From an uncultured bacterium (GTDB lineage: Bacteria; Planctomycetota; Phycisphaerae; Phycisphaerales; UBA1924): 64,000 nt of DNA. The translations under genes and the position numbers were made by a program. Numbering within the stretch: the stretch's first letter is position 1; every line of letters begins with the position of its first letter. The notes beneath the pieces are model-generated. The model searched no databases. It saw nothing but the letters and a program-made list of their open reading frames with translations, and was not told the origin of the DNA. The DNA lies in assembly GCA_903834785.1 (NCBI GenBank), contig CAILKP010000087.1, forward strand, positions 1 to 64,000, in the 5' to 3' direction. This document shows, in pieces, positions 35,501 through 41,484 of this stretch.

Positions 35501-35881
35501 TCCGCAGTTTCGGCTCCTGTCACTACTTCATTCCGCATCAACCCCGCACCCACCGTCGGCGCAGTGACCGTCAACGATGGCAGCAACAACCTCAACCGTC
35601 TCTCCACCACCAACACCCTGACGGCTGACGGCATCACCGACAACGGCACCATCAGCCGTGTCGAGTTCTGGCTCGACCTTAACAGCGACGGCATCATCAC
35701 CGCCGCTGATCGGCTGCTGGGCGTCGGCACCAGGATCGGAACCTCCAACAGCTGGCGGCTGATCTTCAACGGCTCGCTCATCCCCGGCGGGCTCAGCGGT
35801 GTCGGCAACCTGCTGACGCAGTCGGTCGACAACCTCGGCCGGGCAAGCGCCCCGAGAGTGACCAGCGTCACCATCGTCTAA
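29513..35881 (+). CDS. Giant surface protein: LEPR-XLL-like start, cyclophilin-type PPIase and 16 Ca-loop repeats
   Basis: A 2122-residue protein. The N-terminus has a basic stretch and LLERLEQRELM (about residues 36-46), a variant of the LEPR-XLL motif that opens large planctomycete exported proteins. Residues about 85-260 are a cyclophilin-type peptidyl-prolyl isomerase (IMHRTVQNFVMQGGGF, TSQWFVNLND, FGRVLGDG); Arg, Phe and Gln of the active site are visible. From about 370 to the end I count 16 repeats of roughly 110 residues, each with a Ca-binding-like loop such as YRDVNGNGRLDTGTDTLLG. From the fourth repeat on, two types alternate. No C-terminal anchor is seen. The ATG at 29513 has GGAG six bases upstream; 29501 is another start. 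A strong terminator follows. Confidence 0.88.
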   Translation: MRQVLTSRFASVIKLLKSAGKSRRSEIPGEPEQEQLLERLEQRELMTVNVLTPLPDQTVSPGSSNLTISLTGRYDNPAITGTLVRFNTNQPGTANFFNVELFDQARAAGQESAQAYRTRTTPATITNFLSYLSAGRYTNTIMHRTVQNFVMQGGGFSAPTAPSNAAGPEADPGTITTFPAVVNEPGNSNVRGTISMAKLGSDPNSATSQWFVNLNDNSTNLNAQNGGFTAFGRVLGDGMTVVDAMAAVPRYNASTFYGNSALNELPLRNVPSVIPPGQTLIIQPSQFVTVTSIVVINEITYTVTSSNGALVSPTINSNGELVLGFAAGQQGVATITVRAMSADGSFVDDSFNVGVTPVTLGAAAVSPTSIAYAGLPVTVSAVDPATAGGATISRIDFYRDVNGNGRLDTGTDTLLGADTDGTDGWSTSVSTAGFPAGAVSILAVAVDSENRASAPSIATLTVDRSTPVTIGSVGSSITGSLPYLGSPLTLTAGTVATLQPGEDISRVDVYRDVNGNGRVDVGTDTLLGSDTDATGGWSAVIDTSLLAVGANTLLTVATDTDGAVSVATATTVNVTLATPVALSTFGVSTTVLARLTDPLTLTAGGPSTIAPGATIEFVRFFRDSNANGVFDVGTDALLGTVPPPGTGSQYSLLISNPGAAGFARNNNTVFAVAFDTAGNRSQARIQTVIGAPPVTASPASVNRGSSTILTTPTLTGIGTVQRVGYYRDTNGDGEITPGTDAFLGYGTLLGGTYRLTVASTSLAFGANTIMARAELAGGTFASYANSTVTVVNNVPTIASVVSSRPVITTIGTDFNITATPSDRDGTVSRITVYADNGDGVFNTTDDLAVGIDESATGGWSVTLSSYTLDAGSYRFFVVATDNNGGESAASLVTIRVNAAPVVGGIAGSSTIRPGTMTLTASNVVDDAGASGISRVEFYRDNNGNGTLDIGVDTLLGNGTRVGTTNSWTLNISTLNYIADEVGFLARAIDIDGATGAAASGTGIINNASPATPTLTSNIIVLRNPGTSITLTAGGVRDVDGTIARVRFYEDLDADGEIDVSDTLLGEDTSAAGGWTLTTSALTTTGVRRLLAVSIDNEGAQSLSGTVFVRVNAAPTIGTANSNLTVLGGSVARRSTFVIEATSVTDSDGTSAPLSSGVVSRVEFWRDLNANGIIDATDQLLGNGARVGTTTTWRLTASSTGFATGSNTIMARAFDAYGGIGGARTTTVTVTNLAPTAGTLGSGVSVIATPGVDLLSLTVTGLADLDGSITTVRFYRDSDGTPGLNPDTDELLGTDSSATGGWSISAATTGITGASATYYAVIVDNEGATASTVGRTVTVNTRPTVGALTLDLSSAGRPATVIGTVASTGTTDTDGTVSRVEFWRDRNDNGTIESTDQLLGNGVRQTNGTWRLSFSTTGFAFGDNTVMARSIDNRTGASAASSATISISNIAPGAGTLTIAPALLVNPGSDRVTLTITGATDPDGTIARVRFYRDTDGSGDLDTGIDELVGTDTSATGGWSVQAETTGVTGTSARYFAVVNDNDGFNSPLVPSATVNVNQRPTLGADPTFVSSTVARRSNATVSVVSAADADAGGSVTRVEFWRDTNNNGTIEAADRLLGNGIRQTDGSYSLTFSTTGFAAGDVTILAQAIDNRGGRSLAGDAVLTVTNLAPTFTALTTTTPVVGIVGTDSVVLTLTGAADADGTIARVRFYRDTDGTPGLDTATDTLVGEDTSAAGGWSLTSASTGLTGTTATYFAVVRDNDGTDGATSPSVVVAINQRPTVGAVTIIGSSTVARLTNVTVSIAGVADSDTAGTPAGTISKVEVWRDRDADGVIDATDQLLGNAIRQIDGTYRLTFSTAGFAAGAGTAGENTLMVRAIDGRNLTTATPSFNTLTVTNVLPTLTGVSVSASLVNDPSLPVTFTVTGAADRDGTIQSAVFYFDVNNNGVVDDGVDVLMGDDTTPGNGLTLTTILSTIPGATFNTGDTLNRVLAVVRDNQSAVSAPVTTSFRINPAPTVGAVTVNDGSNNLNRLSTTNTLTADGITDNGTISRVEFWLDLNSDGIITAADRLLGVGTRIGTSNSWRLIFNGSLIPGGLSGVGNLLTQSVDNLGRASAPRVTSVTIV
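30700..35700 (+). repeat. Sixteen coding repeats of about 330 bp
   Basis: Each repeat holds one loop of the form RDxNxNGxxDxxTDxLLG. Repeats 4, 6, 8, 10, 12, 14 and 16 share LLGNG/LLGVG-type endings and MARAxD-like tails; repeats 5, 7, 9, 11, 13 and 15 share GxDTSATGGWS and VxDNxG. This alternation points to duplication of a two-repeat unit of about 660 bp. Confidence 0.75.
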
Positions 35882-35914
35882 GACCGCAGCATACAGCTCA
35901 GCCTTGCACCCTCA

Positions 35915-35950
35915 GGCGTGCGTGCGAACTCTTCGCACGCACGCCCTTTT
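35915..35950 (+). terminator. Strong intrinsic terminator after the giant surface protein
   Basis: A perfect 13-bp stem GGCGTGCGTGCGA/TCGCACGCACGCC with loop ACTCT, followed by CTTTTC, 33 bp after the stop. Confidence 0.88.
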
Positions 35951-36037
35951 CATGCGCCCGGGCGCAGCATCAGGCGCCGCCGCCTGAAGGCGACGTGCGA
36001 TGAACTCGCAGTGTGATGGTCACGGACTCGCGAGCGC

Positions 36038-36739
36038 TCAGCCCGCCGCGGGCCGCGTGAACATGCGACCCCACGGCAGCAGCCCCAGCAGGATGAGCAC
36101 GCCGCCGGTCAGCAGCACAATCGGCCGCGTCTTCTCATCGGTCGACCACCGCTCGATGCTCGAGAGTGTGGCCGGGTCAATCTTCACCGGCTCGGGCAGC
36201 TTCAGCGGCGCGGGCTCCAGCTGCGGGAAGGTCGACGCCATCGAGCCGCCATCGGGCCTGGCGGGCAGGATCACCTCCAACCCTTCCCGGGCCATGTTCT
36301 TCTGTCGTGCCGCCAGCGCCTCGACCACCGCCGGCTCGCCTCGGTCCAGCGCGCTGATGTACTCGGCGTAGTTGGCCAGCCGCTCGGAGCGGTGCCGCGC
36401 GATGGCATCGACGCGCGACTTGAAGAACTTCGCCTGCTCCAGTTCACGCTGGGCCGGCAGAATCACAGTCACCGAGATCAGCACCACACCGGCGATGAGC
36501 ATGAGCCAGCCGGGATCGAACAGCCCCAGCAGGACCGGTCCCGTCGCCTCCACAAAGCCCTCGACGGGTGCTTCCTGCTCCGGCGCAGCACCGCCGCCCG
36601 AGGCGGTTACACCCGCAACGCCGCTCTCGCTTGCGGCCTGAGGCAGGTTGTCGGCTTTGGCTGGATCCACTGCGGCAACGATAACCCCCGCTCGGGCACC
36701 TTGCAACCGGGCAGCACGAGAACCCGCCAGCTCCGGCAT
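36038..36739 (-). CDS. Hypothetical membrane protein with two helices
   Basis: A 233-residue protein I cannot name. It has a hydrophobic helix in the middle (GWLMLIAGVVLISVTVILP, about residues 77-95), a polar helical stretch that looks coiled-coil (QRELEQAKFFKSRVDAIARH), and a second helix near the end (IVLLTGGVLILLGLLPWG). Residues 1-60 are Ala/Gly-rich and possibly disordered. It starts 33 bp after the end of the dnaX tau reading frame on the same strand, so it may share that transcript. The start is uncertain; no SD precedes the ATG at 36739, and a GTG near 36670 is an alternative. Confidence 0.6.
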   Translation of the reverse strand: MPELAGSRAARLQGARAGVIVAAVDPAKADNLPQAASESGVAGVTASGGGAAPEQEAPVEGFVEATGPVLLGLFDPGWLMLIAGVVLISVTVILPAQRELEQAKFFKSRVDAIARHRSERLANYAEYISALDRGEPAVVEALAARQKNMAREGLEVILPARPDGGSMASTFPQLEPAPLKLPEPVKIDPATLSSIERWSTDEKTRPIVLLTGGVLILLGLLPWGRMFTRPAAG

Positions 36740-36772
36740 CCACGGTGCCCGGGAATGCCGCGAGGGCCGCGC

Positions 36773-37507
36773 TTACGGGTCCCGCCGGGGCCGGACACCC
36801 ACAATCCGGGCACTGAGCAACTCCTGGGCCTTGCGAACCAGCGGATCAGCCAGCACCGCCGGGTCGATTACCACCGGCGCAGGCCGTGTGGCCTCGGTCG
36901 GCATCATTGCCTTGAGGGTGCTGTCGGCCCGCACCGTCACCGTCAGCCGCCGCCCCATGATCTTGGAGGCAATCTCGCCCAGCGGGCCGACGACCACCTT
37001 CTCGACCATGGCGACCGATTCGGCCGGGCTGGTGGTTGCCAGCGTCTCGGCATCCAGCCCCTGGCACCGCATCTGGGTCAGCAGAGCCCGCAGCGAGCCC
37101 GGGCAGTGCTGGTTAAGTAGTTGCCACAGTGCCGCGGCATCGTCGCGGTCCAGCCGGGGCAACCCCGCCGCCGGATCCGGACGGGTCGGTGCCTGTGCCG
37201 CAGCCTGCTGGCCATCGTCGGACAGTGGCACCAGCGCGGCCCGCTGGTTCTTGGCGATGAAGTCGGCAAAGCTGGTCGCCCCCGCACCGCGGGCGGCACC
37301 GGCTGGAGGTTGGGCACCCGCGCCGGCGGCAGGTGCTGACGACGCGGGAACGGAGGGTGGGCTCGGCGCGACCGACGCCACCGGCACCGGCGCGCGCGGC
37401 ACCGCTCGGTCCGCCTCAGTCATCGCACCCGCCCGGTCTGCAGCGACCGGGCCGGGCGGCCCCTGTTGGGGTCCGTCTGGCTCGGTCGGCTCACCGGGCG
37501 TTATGCT
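36773..37507 (-). CDS. dnaX: DnaX tau C-terminal region, read by -1 frameshift from dnaX
   Basis: Entered from the dnaX zero frame at the A7 site (37507-37513), this frame is open without a stop from the slip site: 28 linker residues (SITPGEPTEPDG and so on) and then 216 residues that also begin with an ATG at 37423. The end, DPLVRKAQELLSARIVGVRP, looks like the last conserved helix of bacterial DnaX/tau proteins, and a helical region precedes it. Fused to the zero-frame part it gives a 631-residue product, close to E. coli tau (643). As a stand-alone gene from 37423 it has no obvious SD. A homopolymer base error in the assembly would give the same picture. Confidence 0.72.
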   Translation of the reverse strand, partial: SITPGEPTEPDGPQQGPPGPVAADRAGAMTEADRAVPRAPVPVASVAPSPPSVPASSAPAAGAGAQPPAGAARGAGATSFADFIAKNQRAALVPLSDDGQQAAAQAPTRPDPAAGLPRLDRDDAAALWQLLNQHCPGSLRALLTQMRCQGLDAETLATTSPAESVAMVEKVVVGPLGEIASKIMGRRLTVTVRADSTLKAMMPTEATRPAPVVIDPAVLADPLVRKAQELLSARIVGVRPRRDP

Positions 37508-37528
37508 TTTTTTGCCGGAATCGCCCTC
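37458..37528 (-). promoter_or_regulatory. Programmed -1 frameshift signal in dnaX
   Basis: On the minus strand the zero frame reads GCA AAA AAA GCA TAA. The heptamer A AAA AAA (37513-37507) is a canonical -1 slip site two codons before the stop. An SD-like GAGGG (37528-37524) lies exactly 10 nt upstream, as in E. coli dnaX. A small stem GGACCCC/GGGGCC with loop AACA (37474-37458) lies about 32 nt downstream, farther than usual. Confidence 0.65.
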
Positions 37529-38667
37529 GTCGCGACCGCCGGGGCCGCGGCAGCACCCGCACCTGCCGCCCCGGTCATGACCGCCGTCACATCGGCCAGC
37601 TTCTCGGCCATGGACAGTCGCACAATCAGGGCATCAACCAGTGCGCGCGGGAACGAGCTGTTCTTGGCCGACTTGCCGACCGCCTCGCACAGGGCGATGT
37701 TGTGCACCAGCCCGGCGGGGTCAAACCGCTTGCTCTGGGCGATGGCCAGGGCCCGCTGCTCCTCGCTGAGGTCCACCAGATCCGTCTTGTCGCCGCAGGT
37801 CAGCAGGACCATCAGGTCACGGAACCGCTCGGCCAGGGCCGAGAGCATCGCATCGGCCGATGAAGCCCGCCCGAGCAGGTCTGCCGACAGCGTCAGCGAC
37901 TTGCCGGCGTCGCCATCGGCGATGGCATCGACCAGCTTGAGGATCATCTCGCGCTCGGGCAGGCCCAGCAGGTCCTGGAGGATCTCGACGGTCAGCGGGT
38001 CCTTGCCGGTCGCCAGCAGCCGGTCCAGCAGCGACAGCGAGTCGCGCATGGAGCCGTTGGCCAGCCGCGCCACCGACATGATCAAATCGCCCGAGGCCTT
38101 GCGCTTCTCGCCTTTGAGCACCGCATCAAGGTGCTTGGCGATGGCCGCCACCGGGATGTTGCGGAAGTCAAACCGCTGGCAGCGGCTCTGGATCGTCGCC
38201 GGCACCTTGTGCGTCTCGGTCGTGCAGAGGATGAACACAACGTGCTCGGGCGGCTCCTCCATGGTCTTCAGCAGCGAGTTGAACGCCGCCGTCGAGAGCA
38301 TGTGCACCTCGTCGATGATGTAGATCTTCTTGCGGCCGCGCATCGGCCGGTAGGCGGCGTTGGCGATCAGTTCGCGGGCGTTGTCCACCGAGTTGTTGCT
38401 CGCCGCGTCGATCTCAACCGTGTCGGTATCGCGCCCCTCCATGATGGCCTTGGCGATCTCCGCGTTGCCGTCGGGGTTGTTCAGCGCGTTGGCGAAGATG
38501 CGGGCCGTGCTGGTCTTGCCAACACCTCGCGTTCCCGTGAACAGATAGGCGTGGGCCACCCGGTTCTGGTCGATCGCCGCCTGCAGCGTCTGGCTGATGG
38601 CGTTCTGCCCGACGAGTTCATCGAAGGACTGCGAGCGGTAGCGGCGGGCAAGTACGGTGTACGACAT
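37501..38667 (-). CDS. dnaX: DNA polymerase III subunit gamma/tau (DnaX), zero-frame gamma form
   Basis: DnaX is the ATPase of the clamp loader. The 388-residue zero-frame product has the P-loop GTRGVGKTS (about residues 44-52), Walker B IIDEVHML, EEPPEHVVFILCTTE, the SRC motif in IQSRCQRFDF and sensor 2 GSMRDSLSLLD. It ends in AIPAKKA two codons after an A7 run, giving a gamma-like protein; a -1 shift gives tau. The four Cys of the zinc module found after ALN in most DnaX proteins are missing (ALNNPDGNAEIAKAI). The start is ATG at 38667, with a GTG directly before it; no SD is visible. Confidence 0.93.
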   Translation of the reverse strand: MSYTVLARRYRSQSFDELVGQNAISQTLQAAIDQNRVAHAYLFTGTRGVGKTSTARIFANALNNPDGNAEIAKAIMEGRDTDTVEIDAASNNSVDNARELIANAAYRPMRGRKKIYIIDEVHMLSTAAFNSLLKTMEEPPEHVVFILCTTETHKVPATIQSRCQRFDFRNIPVAAIAKHLDAVLKGEKRKASGDLIMSVARLANGSMRDSLSLLDRLLATGKDPLTVEILQDLLGLPEREMILKLVDAIADGDAGKSLTLSADLLGRASSADAMLSALAERFRDLMVLLTCGDKTDLVDLSEEQRALAIAQSKRFDPAGLVHNIALCEAVGKSAKNSSFPRALVDALIVRLSMAEKLADVTAVMTGAAGAGAAAAPAVATRAIPAKKA

Positions 38668-39137
38668 CACCGGCAGGATACGGACAGCCAGCCCGCCGGG
38701 ACGAGCACCCCGCCACCCATGTGCCGGTCCGCCAGAGCCGACCCCGGGCCACCCCCCGGGTCACCCTCGACGCACGTATCCGGCACGCACCCAAAGCCGC
38801 CAGAGGCCCTGGTGATCCCGGGTTTCATCCCGCCGCATGCGGCGTGGGGCCATCCGGTCGGATAATTCACCCCTCCCACCCGGACCATCCCTCGGGGTTG
38901 TTTCCCAGCCCGCACATCCGGTGCCGGTTCGCCCGAGCCGCGGGATTACCGAGAGTCACAGCTTTAACTCCTGCCGGATGTATCCGAAACTAAGGGTGTA
39001 GGCCGCGCTTCACCGTCGGCCGGGCACGCAGACGCGACCCCTCCCCCCTCCCCCTCCATCTTCACTTGCCCCTTGGCATCACCCAGTTGTCGCACTGTGG
39101 CGGCGTCCCCACCGTCGCCCCACACGGGAGTTTCTGC
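38668..39137. other. Intergenic region between dnaX and a secreted protein gene
   Basis: 470 bases between divergent genes. There is a short palindrome CGCCGCATGCGGCG near 38830, and C/T-rich sequence near 39040-39060. I searched for the small SRP RNA, which often sits near dnaX, and did not find its conserved core on either strand. No promoter stands out. Confidence 0.5.
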
Positions 39138-40883
39138 ATGTCACGCTTCTTCGGTCACCCCATCGTCGCCTCGTCCGCCGCCCTGGTCGTACTTGCCGGG
39201 ACCACCGCCGCCACGGCCCAGCTGAATCAGCAGCTGACCGCCAGCTCGGGCAGCCAGGCCGCTGGTGCCCCCTCGGGCGTGCGGATCAGCCAGCTCAATG
39301 CCCCCGCCATCACCGCCAACGGCCAGATGGTCTATCTGGCAGGTCTGACGGGCGTGGGCGTGAACTCCAGCAACGGCAACGCCATCTTCGCGACCAACCT
39401 GAACACCAACACCACCCGCATGCTGGCCCGCCAGGGCTCGCGCCCGGCCGGCATGGCCGCGGGCATCACCCTCTCGGCGCTGGGCACCCCGGCCATCAAC
39501 GCGGCCGGCACCGCCCTGTACACCGCCACCATCGCCGGTACCGGCGTGACCTCGCTGAACAACAAGATTCTGATGGTCAGCGACGCCACCTCGACCCGCG
39601 TGCTGGCTCGCAGCGGCCAGGATGCCCCGGGCATGAACACCGGCATCAAGATCAGCGACATCCAGCTGCCCATGATCGCCCCCTCCGGCCACATCGCCTA
39701 TCAGGTCACATTCTCCGGTTCGGGCATGTGGAACGGCACCAACCGCGGCGTGTACATCGTCAACCCCGGTGCCGGCTCGGCACCCTCGCTGGCCTTCCGC
39801 CAGAGCGGCCAGGTTTCCGGCATGCCCTCGGGCGTGACCTGGGCTTCCTTCTCCGCCCCCACCATGACACCCTCCGGCCAGCTGCTCATGCTCGGCTTCA
39901 TGCAGGGCGGCAGCGTGTCAGCAGCCAACGATGCCGTCATCTGGAACAGCGGCGGCCAGGTCCTCGCCCGCAAGGGTGACGGCGTCCCGGGCACCAGCCT
40001 GACGTTCAGCAGCTTCAGCTCCCCCACTGTCTCGGGTTCCAACGTCGGCTTCATGGCCATGCTCAGCGATCCCGAATCTGCCCAGAACAAGGGTGGTGTC
40101 TTCCTGGCCTCCGGCGGCAGCATCCAGACCCTGGCCCGCTCCGGCCAGGCCAACAGCTCGCTTGACACCAATACCAACTGGCTGTTCTTCGGCCAGCCCG
40201 CCATGGCCGCCGGCGGCAAGGTCGCCTTCCTGGCCACCCTGACGGGCAGTGCCGTCGCCCCCGGTGCTTCGGATGTCTGCCTGTGGGGCGGCAGTTCCGC
40301 GGGTGTCAGCCAGATCGCCCGCACCGGCGGCGCGGTCCCCAGCTGCCCGGGTGTGCAGTTTGACACCATCGACCAGCCCTCCATCGCCGCCTCGGGCCAC
40401 GTGGTCTTTACCGCCCGCCTTCGTGGCAGCGGCGTGACCGCGACCAACGACAGCGGCCTGTTTGCCTATCACGCCGGCACCGGTCTGATTCTTGTCAGCC
40501 GCACCGGCCGCGCCATGATGGCCGGTACTGCCAGCCGCACGCCTGTGGAGTTGCAGACGGTCATCGGCGGCGACGGCCGGGCCACGTGCATGACCGAGAC
40601 CGGCAGCCTGGTGTATCTGCTTCGCACCTCGACTGGCGCGATGGCGGTTCGCACGATGCTGCCCCGCAGCCTCGCGGACATCGCCGATGCGTCGGGCCGC
40701 GGGGCCGACGGTGTGGTGGACCAGCGCGACCTGGCGGCGTTCATGACCGCCTTCGCTGCGGGCAGCCAGCTGGCTGACGTGACCGGCGCGAGCAACCCGA
40801 CCCGCGACGCCCAGGTGACGCAGGCGGATATGCAGACGTTCATGAATTCGTACAACACAACGACGGTGAGCTCGGGCCGGTAA
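39138..40883 (+). CDS. Secreted repeat protein with C-terminal dockerin-like domain (paralogue A)
   Basis: A 581-residue exported protein: signal peptide HPIVASSAALVVLAGTTAATA, then several repeats of about 60-65 residues with the pattern LARxGxxxPG, SxLxxPxI, GxVxxxGxxxGxGV, and N before the next strand (for example VLARSGQDAPGMNTGIKISD). The C-terminus (about 515-581) reads SLADIADASGRGADGVVDQRDLAAFMTAF and ends with a second loop, the type of paired EF-hand/dockerin ending common in planctomycete exported proteins. Ca binding is likely but the second loop is degenerate. The ATG at 39138 has GGGAG seven bases upstream. The next plus-strand gene is a paralogue. Function unknown. Confidence 0.85.
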   Translation: MSRFFGHPIVASSAALVVLAGTTAATAQLNQQLTASSGSQAAGAPSGVRISQLNAPAITANGQMVYLAGLTGVGVNSSNGNAIFATNLNTNTTRMLARQGSRPAGMAAGITLSALGTPAINAAGTALYTATIAGTGVTSLNNKILMVSDATSTRVLARSGQDAPGMNTGIKISDIQLPMIAPSGHIAYQVTFSGSGMWNGTNRGVYIVNPGAGSAPSLAFRQSGQVSGMPSGVTWASFSAPTMTPSGQLLMLGFMQGGSVSAANDAVIWNSGGQVLARKGDGVPGTSLTFSSFSSPTVSGSNVGFMAMLSDPESAQNKGGVFLASGGSIQTLARSGQANSSLDTNTNWLFFGQPAMAAGGKVAFLATLTGSAVAPGASDVCLWGGSSAGVSQIARTGGAVPSCPGVQFDTIDQPSIAASGHVVFTARLRGSGVTATNDSGLFAYHAGTGLILVSRTGRAMMAGTASRTPVELQTVIGGDGRATCMTETGSLVYLLRTSTGAMAVRTMLPRSLADIADASGRGADGVVDQRDLAAFMTAFAAGSQLADVTGASNPTRDAQVTQADMQTFMNSYNTTTVSSGR

Positions 40884-41010
40884 GGCCCGCTCGGGAAGAC
40901 CTTCCGAGCCTGTGCGGAGGCCGGTGGGGATCTGCGGAGTGCTTCAGTACTTCCCCTGAAACTAATGTCTGGACAGTCCCCGAGTGTTCCACAATCCATG
41001 TTTAAGTCTG

Positions 41011-41044
41011 AAAACCGGGCCTTTGGCCCGGTTTTCTTCTTTTG
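41011..41044 (+). terminator. Strong intrinsic terminator after paralogue A
   Basis: A perfect 11-bp stem AAAACCGGGCC/GGCCCGGTTTT with a TTT loop, followed by CTTCTTTT. Confidence 0.88.
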
Positions 41045-41082
41045 GGAACGATAAAAAGTCCGCCTTCCGACGTCCGGATTGG

Positions 41083-41110
41083 TTGCAAAGTGCGGGAAAT
41101 AGTCTATCTT
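41083..41110 (+). promoter_or_regulatory. Putative promoter of a small RNA or leader
   Basis: TTGCAA (41083-41088) and TATCTT (41105-41110) with 16 bp between them. A transcript would start near 41117 and meet the terminator at 41320-41343 after about 225 nt. Confidence 0.4.
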
Positions 41111-41116
41111 GAACGG

Positions 41117-41343
41117 ACTTAAGTTCTCGGCCGCTTCACCCACAGGCGTGCTGGGAATATACACGGAGAAGTGAGAATGCCACGGCTGTCTTGGCCGGGG
41201 CCGGAGGCTGACATTTCGATTTCCCAGCGGCACAGCCGCCGTGGAGCTCTCGTCAGCTCGCAGGTCTTCGTTTCATTGGGTTCAACGGTTCCTCCACCAG
41301 CGTTGATTTGTGACCGCTTAACGCCGCACCGCGGCGTTTCTTG
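41117..41343 (+). ncRNA. Possible small RNA or attenuated leader of paralogue B
   Basis: Bounded by a putative promoter and a hairpin terminator, with no recognisable protein. It may be an independent small RNA or a leader that controls read-through into the secreted protein gene at 41485. This is inference from signals only. Confidence 0.3.
41320..41343 (+). terminator. Intrinsic terminator upstream of paralogue B
   Basis: AACGCCGC (41320-41327) pairs with GCGGCGTT (41331-41338), loop ACC, followed by TCTTG. Shorter T-tract than the others. Confidence 0.6.
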
Positions 41344-41484
41344 CCATCGTCCACAGTGTTTCATCGCACGTGTCTCCGGCACCCCAACGCGGGGAATCGC
41401 CGCTTCAAACGCCCACCCCAGCACGAGCGGTCGATAGTGCGTCATCGGCCGTCCGTGGTTACTGCAGAGAAATGGAGTCCAAGA

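Larger units (their letters stand above)
40884..41484. other. Intergenic region between two paralogues, with two terminators and a possible small RNA
   Basis: It contains the terminator of paralogue A (41011-41040), a sigma70-like promoter (41083-41110) and a second terminator (41320-41343) 140 bp before the paralogue B start. A frame at 41177-41437 begins with GGAG eight bases before its ATG, but it runs through the second hairpin and has no recognisable product. Confidence 0.55.

Noticed and set aside
38668-39137. Possible SRP RNA gene near dnaX
   Set aside because: The conserved core GGAAGG and GCAGCC of the small SRP RNA was not found on either strand.
29100-40970. GAAACTA heptamer upstream of three secreted-protein genes (about 29107, 38976, 40961)
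   Set aside because: About one or two copies are expected by chance at this GC content, spacing to the genes differs, and no shared -10 element was seen.
41171-41437. 88-codon frame between the two paralogues
   Set aside because: It has an SD, but it crosses a terminator, has no recognisable product and unlike codon use; kept only as part of a possible leader.
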